Origin: CAVONB01 sp963697205
GTDB lineage: Bacteria; Pseudomonadota; Alphaproteobacteria; Rhizobiales; Hyphomicrobiaceae
Reading direction: 5' to 3'
Assembly (NCBI GenBank): GCA_963697205.1
Contig: CAVONB010000015.1
Location: 462,226-526,225 of the forward strand
DNA length: 64,000 nucleotides
Shown: one piece after another, positions 59,871 through 64,000 of the stretch
Position numbering within the stretch: position 1 is the stretch's first letter
Layout of the letters: every line of letters begins with the position of its first letter
Notes under the pieces: model-generated
What the model saw: only the letters and a program-made list of their open reading frames with translations
Databases searched by the model: none
Told to the model about the DNA's origin: nothing
Made by a program: the position numbers and the translations under genes

Positions 59871-61046
59871 ATGGAAGCAAACGCTATCCCTGGCCCGATT
59901 GGTGCTGTCCGGTCCGCCCGTGGCGGACCGCGCGCGACAGCAAGAGGACGCGGTCTCATCGCGGGCTCGGTTCTGCTCGCGTGCGCCGCTATGGCGACCA
60001 CCGCCGCGGCGGATGTCACGATCCGCATCACGTCGGATACCGGTGGCCCGCCGCATCCTGCGGCGATCACGATGGAACTGTTCAAGGAGAAGGTGCAAAA
60101 GGCGATCCCGGGCTCCCAGGTGCGCACCTTCTTCTCGTCCGCGCTCTACAAGAACCCCGAAGCCGTCGAAGCGATGACCGAGGGCAACCTCGAGATGGCC
60201 TGGGGCCAGTACGGCAAGACCGCCCAGGTCGATCCTTACATGAGCGTCGTCGTGGGCCCGATGCTGCTCACCACCGCGGGAGCCGTCAATTCGCTCGATA
60301 CGTTCGAAACCGTCAAGATGCTGCGCAAGCGGTTCGAGGAGATCCACAAGGTCAAGGTTTTCGGCAGCGCGCACCTGAGCTGGTACATGGGCGCGGGCTC
60401 TCAAACGCGTCTTCTGAAGCCCGATGATTTCGCCGGCAAGAAGATCCGCAGCATGGGTCCCGCGGAGAACGCCATGCTGAAGGCGTTCGGCGCGAACCCG
60501 ACGACGATGGCCTTTGGCGACGTGCCGCCGGCACTGGAGACCAAGGTGATCGACGGTCTGCTCACCAGCCTTGGCGGTTTCAACCAGGTCAAGGAGCAGG
60601 CGCCCTACTTCTCGATTGCCGGCATCAACGGCGTGGTCGGCGACTACTACTACATCGCCGCGTCGTTGAAATGGTGGAACTCGCTCAAGCCGGAGCATCA
60701 GAAGACGATCGAGAAGGTCGTCGTCGATGAGATCATTCCTCTGGCGAAGAAGCTGAACTACTGCAACGACAAGCGCCTGATCGACAAGTATGGCACCGAG
60801 GATCCCAGCAAGCCCGGCATCTACATCATGAAGGATGACGAGCGCGAGCGTCTGGCTTCCAAGCTCGGAAATGCGACCGCGGACTGGATCAAGTCCAACA
60901 CGCCGTCCGGTGCGCACCAGTGGGTCGACAAGTTCAAGCAGGAGGCAAAGGCTTCCGTCGCAGCCAACCCGCCGGGCTCCAATTGGATCGAGAAGACCAA
61001 TTGCGCGGAATACGCCCCGATCTTCGCCAAGTACGCGAAGAAGTGA
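59871..61046 (+). CDS. TRAP transporter periplasmic substrate-binding protein (DctP type)
   Basis: This 391-residue protein starts at ATG 59871 after AAGGGAGA. A long signal region runs to about residue 47 (TTAAADVTIRI). The DctP fold follows, with KVKVFGSAHLSWYMGAG, the KKIRSMGPAENAMLKAFGA region containing the conserved carboxylate-binding Arg, and GDVPPALETKVIDGLLTS. It binds a carboxylate-type solute for the DctQ/DctM permease encoded next. A second Met or Val upstream would only lengthen the leader. Confidence 0.94.
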   Translation: MEANAIPGPIGAVRSARGGPRATARGRGLIAGSVLLACAAMATTAAADVTIRITSDTGGPPHPAAITMELFKEKVQKAIPGSQVRTFFSSALYKNPEAVEAMTEGNLEMAWGQYGKTAQVDPYMSVVVGPMLLTTAGAVNSLDTFETVKMLRKRFEEIHKVKVFGSAHLSWYMGAGSQTRLLKPDDFAGKKIRSMGPAENAMLKAFGANPTTMAFGDVPPALETKVIDGLLTSLGGFNQVKEQAPYFSIAGINGVVGDYYYIAASLKWWNSLKPEHQKTIEKVVVDEIIPLAKKLNYCNDKRLIDKYGTEDPSKPGIYIMKDDERERLASKLGNATADWIKSNTPSGAHQWVDKFKQEAKASVAANPPGSNWIEKTNCAEYAPIFAKYAKK

Positions 61047-61135
61047 CGCATGATGCGTTTTGGCCGGCCGGCGCACTCCGCGTCGTGCCGGCCGACGTGT
61101 ATTCACCGGCAACCAACTCCGCGGCGGGCCTTCTG

Positions 61136-61693
61136 ATGGACTTCGTTCTGGATCGAATCTATCGCGTGATACATTTCGTGTTGGAAAAGGTCATCGGCTA
61201 CGTCGCGGTGATCGCGATGTTCCTGGCGACCTCCCTGGCGATTTTCGAGGTTATCCGCCGTTACATCTTTGGCGCCGTTTACCCCTGGGGTCAGGATGCC
61301 GTGACGTATGGCCTCGTCGCCTCGGTGTTCTTGTATTTCGCAGTCAACCAGGCGCGTCGCTCCCATCTGCGCGTCAGTTTCGCCATGGATTGGCTGGAGC
61401 AGGCCGGTATGGGGCGGGTGGTGATGATCATTCGGGCCGTGATGTCCGCCATCAGTGCGGTTTTGTACGGCGCGATTGCTTGGTGGGCCTGGCCGACGAT
61501 CGAGCGATCGATTGCCATGGAGCGCACGACGCAGAGCATGGTGATCCCGATCTGGCCGTTCCAGACGGCGCTTCTCATCACGTTTACGATGATGTGCCTC
61601 GTCTGCGTGTTCCAGCTCTACCAGGACCTCCGAGCGCTGGCCGGCAAGAAGGTGTTCACTTGGGCGCCTGTCGAGGAAGGGATCGAGATCTAG
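61136..61693 (+). CDS. TRAP transporter small permease (DctQ type)
   Basis: This 185-residue protein has four membrane helices and the DctQ motif RRYIFGAVYPWGQDAVTYGLV in the second helix region. It pairs with the DctM permease and the binding protein in Na+-driven uptake. The start at ATG 61136 gives a natural N-terminus; the ribosome site is weak and the frame is open upstream into the binding-protein gene. The stop is two bases before the DctM ATG. Confidence 0.93.
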   Translation: MDFVLDRIYRVIHFVLEKVIGYVAVIAMFLATSLAIFEVIRRYIFGAVYPWGQDAVTYGLVASVFLYFAVNQARRSHLRVSFAMDWLEQAGMGRVVMIIRAVMSAISAVLYGAIAWWAWPTIERSIAMERTTQSMVIPIWPFQTALLITFTMMCLVCVFQLYQDLRALAGKKVFTWAPVEEGIEI

Positions 61694-61695
61694 CC

Positions 61696-62979
61696 ATGGG
61701 ATTCATCGGGCCGGGGCTCATCGTCCTTCTCGCCCTCGGGGCTCCGATCGCCATGGCGCTGTGCGCTGTCTCGGTCGGCTTCATCATCTACGATCCGCTG
61801 TTGAGCGAGAGCGCGATTTTCCGCTCCTTCTTCAGCTTCGTGAACAAATACACGCTGATGGCGATCCCGTTCTTCGTCTACGCGGGGTTTCTCATGGAGC
61901 GTACCGGGCTCATCCAGAAGCTCTTCCGGCTGGCGGATGCGCTGATCGGCTGGCTGCCGGGTGGGTTCGCCTACGCGACCATTCTGTCGGCGGTGATGTT
62001 CGGCGCCATCTCCGGGTCGAGCACGGCGATGTCGGCGGCGATGGGCGTCGTGGCCTATCCCGAGATGATCAAGCGCGGCTATCCGAAATGGATGGCGGCG
62101 GGCGTGATCGCCACGGGCGGCGGCATCGCCATCCTGATGCCGCCGAGCGTCACGCTCATTCTGTACGGCGTGCTGACGGAGGAATCGATCGTCAAGCTGT
62201 TCTTCGCCGGCATTACGCCGGCGATCATGCTGGCGATCAGCGATGCCGTGATCGTGCTGACGATCGCCCACTGGATCGGGTTGCCGGCCAATACGTTCGA
62301 CTTGCGAGAGTTGCGCAGCGCATTCCTTGCGGCGTGGCCCGCGCTGCTGATGCCTGTCGTCGTTCTCGGTGGGCTTTATGGCGGTGTGCTGACGCCGACG
62401 GAATCGGGCGCGGCGGCCTGCGCCTATGCGCTCACCTACGGTGCTTTCGCCCTGCGTGGCCGTTTCGCGAAGGAGGCATGGGCGGCCACGGAGCGCGCGG
62501 TCAACCTGACCGCCATCTTGTTCTTCGTACTCGGTGGCGTCGGTCTGTTCCAGTTCCTGCTCGCCAACCAGGGCTGGCCGCAGGACATCGCCGAGTGGGT
62601 CACGGGGATTGGCCTGTCGCCACTCGGCTTCCTTGCCATCCTCATGGTGATCCTGCTGCTGCTGTCGATGTTCCTGACCGGCGTCGCGCTGCTCGTGCTC
62701 GTCGTTCCGATCATCCATCCGGTCTCGCTGACGTTGGGCATCGATCCGATTCACCTGGGTATCCTGTTCGCCTTGTGCATCGAGATGGGCGCCGTCATCC
62801 CTCCGGTCGGGTTGAATCTGTTTGCCGTGAGCGGGACGACCGGCGTACCGGTCACGACCGTGATGCGCGGATCGTTTCCGTTCCTGTGCACCGACGGTTG
62901 CGTGATGATCCTGGTGATGCTGTTCCCGGTGCTGACGCTTTGGCTGCCTGACCTGGTGGTTCGATCGGTGTTCAACTGA
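61696..62979 (+). CDS. TRAP transporter large permease (DctM type)
   Basis: This 427-residue protein has about 12 helices. Typical DctM motifs are MAIPFFVYAGFLMERTG, FGAISGSSTAMSAAMG, ATGGGIAILMPPS (re-entrant loop) and GAVIPPVGLNLFAVSG near the end. It forms the transport channel. With DctP and DctQ this is a complete TRAP system; the nearby Pht5-like protein, SDR and amidase suggest an organic-acid or aromatic-acid substrate. Confidence 0.95.
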   Translation: MGFIGPGLIVLLALGAPIAMALCAVSVGFIIYDPLLSESAIFRSFFSFVNKYTLMAIPFFVYAGFLMERTGLIQKLFRLADALIGWLPGGFAYATILSAVMFGAISGSSTAMSAAMGVVAYPEMIKRGYPKWMAAGVIATGGGIAILMPPSVTLILYGVLTEESIVKLFFAGITPAIMLAISDAVIVLTIAHWIGLPANTFDLRELRSAFLAAWPALLMPVVVLGGLYGGVLTPTESGAAACAYALTYGAFALRGRFAKEAWAATERAVNLTAILFFVLGGVGLFQFLLANQGWPQDIAEWVTGIGLSPLGFLAILMVILLLLSMFLTGVALLVLVVPIIHPVSLTLGIDPIHLGILFALCIEMGAVIPPVGLNLFAVSGTTGVPVTTVMRGSFPFLCTDGCVMILVMLFPVLTLWLPDLVVRSVFN

Positions 62980-63328
62980 TCCAGGCCAAATTTCGCGGTG
63001 TGCGTGAGGTGCTGTCCGTAGCCCCTTACGCACGCGCGTCGCCGGGATCGTTTCCGGCGCGTTCACGGCCCCAGCCGGTGTCGTGGAGGGGGCGTGTGCG
63101 GGATGGGGCTGCGGTCCCAAAGACCCGCTTCCCAACATCATCGATGATTCTGAATTTGGCGGAGAGGGGGTCCGCCTTATCCGCAGAACATGGCAACTCA
63201 TGCGATCAAATTTCTATCGGATAATGTACTGTTTTTGTTGACTTCATTATCCAATTCACCGCAACATGCCCTCTCATAGTCACTCGCCCAACCTCACGCT
63301 CAAAGTGGGACCCAAAGTGGGACCGGAG
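62980..63328. other. Intergenic region, 349 bases, likely genomic-island border
   Basis: The first half is GC-rich like the TRAP genes. From about 63135 the sequence turns AT-richer (63180-63265) up to the integrase. No tRNA or tmRNA 3' end is recognised as an attachment core. Just before the integrase ATG, a 12-base unit AAAGTGGGACCC is repeated in tandem (63302-63324). Confidence 0.6.
63302..63324. repeat. Tandem AAAGTGGGACCC repeat next to the integrase
   Basis: Two adjoining copies of a 12-base unit (the second lacks the last base) lie directly before the integrase start. They could be arm-type binding sites or part of the attachment site; this is inferred only from position. Confidence 0.6.
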
Positions 63329-64000
63329 ATGACCAGAGGCATTCACAAGCTGACCGCCCGCAGGGTCGCCACGCTGAAAGAAGCGGGCCGATACAGTGAT
63401 GGTGGCGGGCTCTATCTGCGGGTGAGCGCTTCTGGGCAGAAGAAGTGGGTGCTGCGATACACCCCGGCAGCCGGGAGCAAGACCCGGGAGATGGGGCTGG
63501 GTTCAGCGGCCTCAGGCGGCGTGTCGCTGCAGCGGGCCCGAGAACTGGCTCAGGCGGCGCGAGAGACGTTACGAGATGGGCAAGATCCCCTCACCGCTAA
63601 ACAGGCTGAGCAGGCCCAGCTCCGGAACCCCACCTTCGGCGCGCTTGCCGACCAGTTTGTCGAGGCTCAAGCAGCGAGCTTTCGTAACGACAAGCACATC
63701 GCCCAGTGGCGTATGACGCTCGCCAAATACGCCAAGCCGATCCGCGACAAGCAGCCCTCCGAGATCACCACGGAAGACATCCTCGGCATTCTGGAGCCCA
63801 TGTGGCTTAAGACGCCCGAGACGGCCAGCCGGTTGCGCGGGCGCATTGAACGGGTGCTTGATGCTGCCAAGGCCAAGGGGCTGCGGAGCGGCGAGAACCC
63901 GGCTGCCTGGCGTGGCCATCTGCAATTATTGCTGCCGGGGCGGAAGAAGCTCAGTCGCGGTCACCACGCGGCGATGCCCTATCGCCAGGTTCCCGCCTTC
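63329..64000 (+). CDS. P4-type tyrosine recombinase/integrase (partial, catalytic domain outside window)
   Basis: 224 residues are visible, and the frame runs off the right edge. The N-terminal DUF4102 arm-binding domain contains HKLTARRVATLKEAGRYSDG and GGLYLRVSASGQKKWVLRY. The SAM-like core-binding domain includes FGALADQFVEAQAASFRND and the region near TPETASRLRGRIERVLDAAK. The catalytic Arg-His-Tyr domain lies beyond the window. ATG 63329 begins the conserved part; ATG 63266 in frame is possible and would translate through the tandem repeat. Such integrases insert genomic islands, usually at tRNA genes. Confidence 0.9.
   Translation, partial: MTRGIHKLTARRVATLKEAGRYSDGGGLYLRVSASGQKKWVLRYTPAAGSKTREMGLGSAASGGVSLQRARELAQAARETLRDGQDPLTAKQAEQAQLRNPTFGALADQFVEAQAASFRNDKHIAQWRMTLAKYAKPIRDKQPSEITTEDILGILEPMWLKTPETASRLRGRIERVLDAAKAKGLRSGENPAAWRGHLQLLLPGRKKLSRGHHAAMPYRQVPAF

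Overview
This is a GC-rich (roughly 65% by eye) chromosomal window from an alphaproteobacterium, most likely a member of the Hyphomicrobiales (Rhizobiales). The evidence is the cpa/tad pilus cluster with a CpaD lipoprotein, the mutM-ubiE-...-ubiB neighbourhood, an infC that starts on ATC, and a methylmalonyl-CoA mutase small subunit. No rRNA gene or CRISPR array is visible, and there is one tRNA, tRNA-Gly(GCC). The species cannot be named from the sequence alone.

Layout. 1-8.4 kb: a partial flavin monooxygenase, an iron(III)-type ABC importer (two-domain permease, ATPase, binding protein), a CDF metal exporter, a YdjM-like membrane protein and a TetR regulator. 8.6-20.9 kb: a Tad (type IVb, Flp) pilus locus. 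Two TadE-like minor pilins and a stand-alone secretin-N-domain protein lie on the minus strand. Two Flp pilins and cpaA-cpaB-cpaC-cpaD-cpaE-cpaF-tadB-tadC lie on the plus strand. Between them they supply the pilin, peptidase, outer-membrane secretin, ATPase and inner-membrane platform. 21-30 kb: an SH3 protein, an alpha/beta hydrolase, a TSUP permease, mutM, then ubiE and ubiB separated by an MFS transporter and a methyltransferase. 30-46 kb: two RTX-type calcium-binding proteins 13 kb apart. They share upstream regions and a 533-base 3' block, and each is followed by long palindromes. Between them lie Trm112-like, Lon-N-like, thioredoxin-TPR, tRNA-Gly, a frameshifted DUF3775 gene, a patatin lipoprotein, an LprI-like protein, superoxide dismutase, a MacAB-like efflux set and mutA. 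46-53.7 kb: infC, a glycosyltransferase, a hydrolase, a SsuABC/TauABC-type importer and oxyR. 53.7-63 kb: katG divergent from oxyR and broken by two single-base insertions, an amidase, a dihydroxyphthalate-decarboxylase-like protein, an SDR lacking its catalytic tyrosine, and a complete TRAP transporter. From 63.3 kb a P4-type tyrosine integrase runs off the end and probably marks the edge of a genomic island.

How the genes work together. The Tad locus is a self-contained surface-adhesion machine. OxyR with KatG, plus the nearby SOD, form an oxidative-stress set. The TRAP transporter, SDR and decarboxylase-like protein look like an uptake-plus-catabolism module for an unknown organic acid. 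The most unusual structure is the pair of RTX cassettes: a constant upstream region, a variable N-terminal half, a near-constant C-terminal half and 3' palindromes. Three frameshifts (two in katG, one in the DUF3775 gene) are all single G insertions in G runs, so assembly error must be excluded before calling them mutations.
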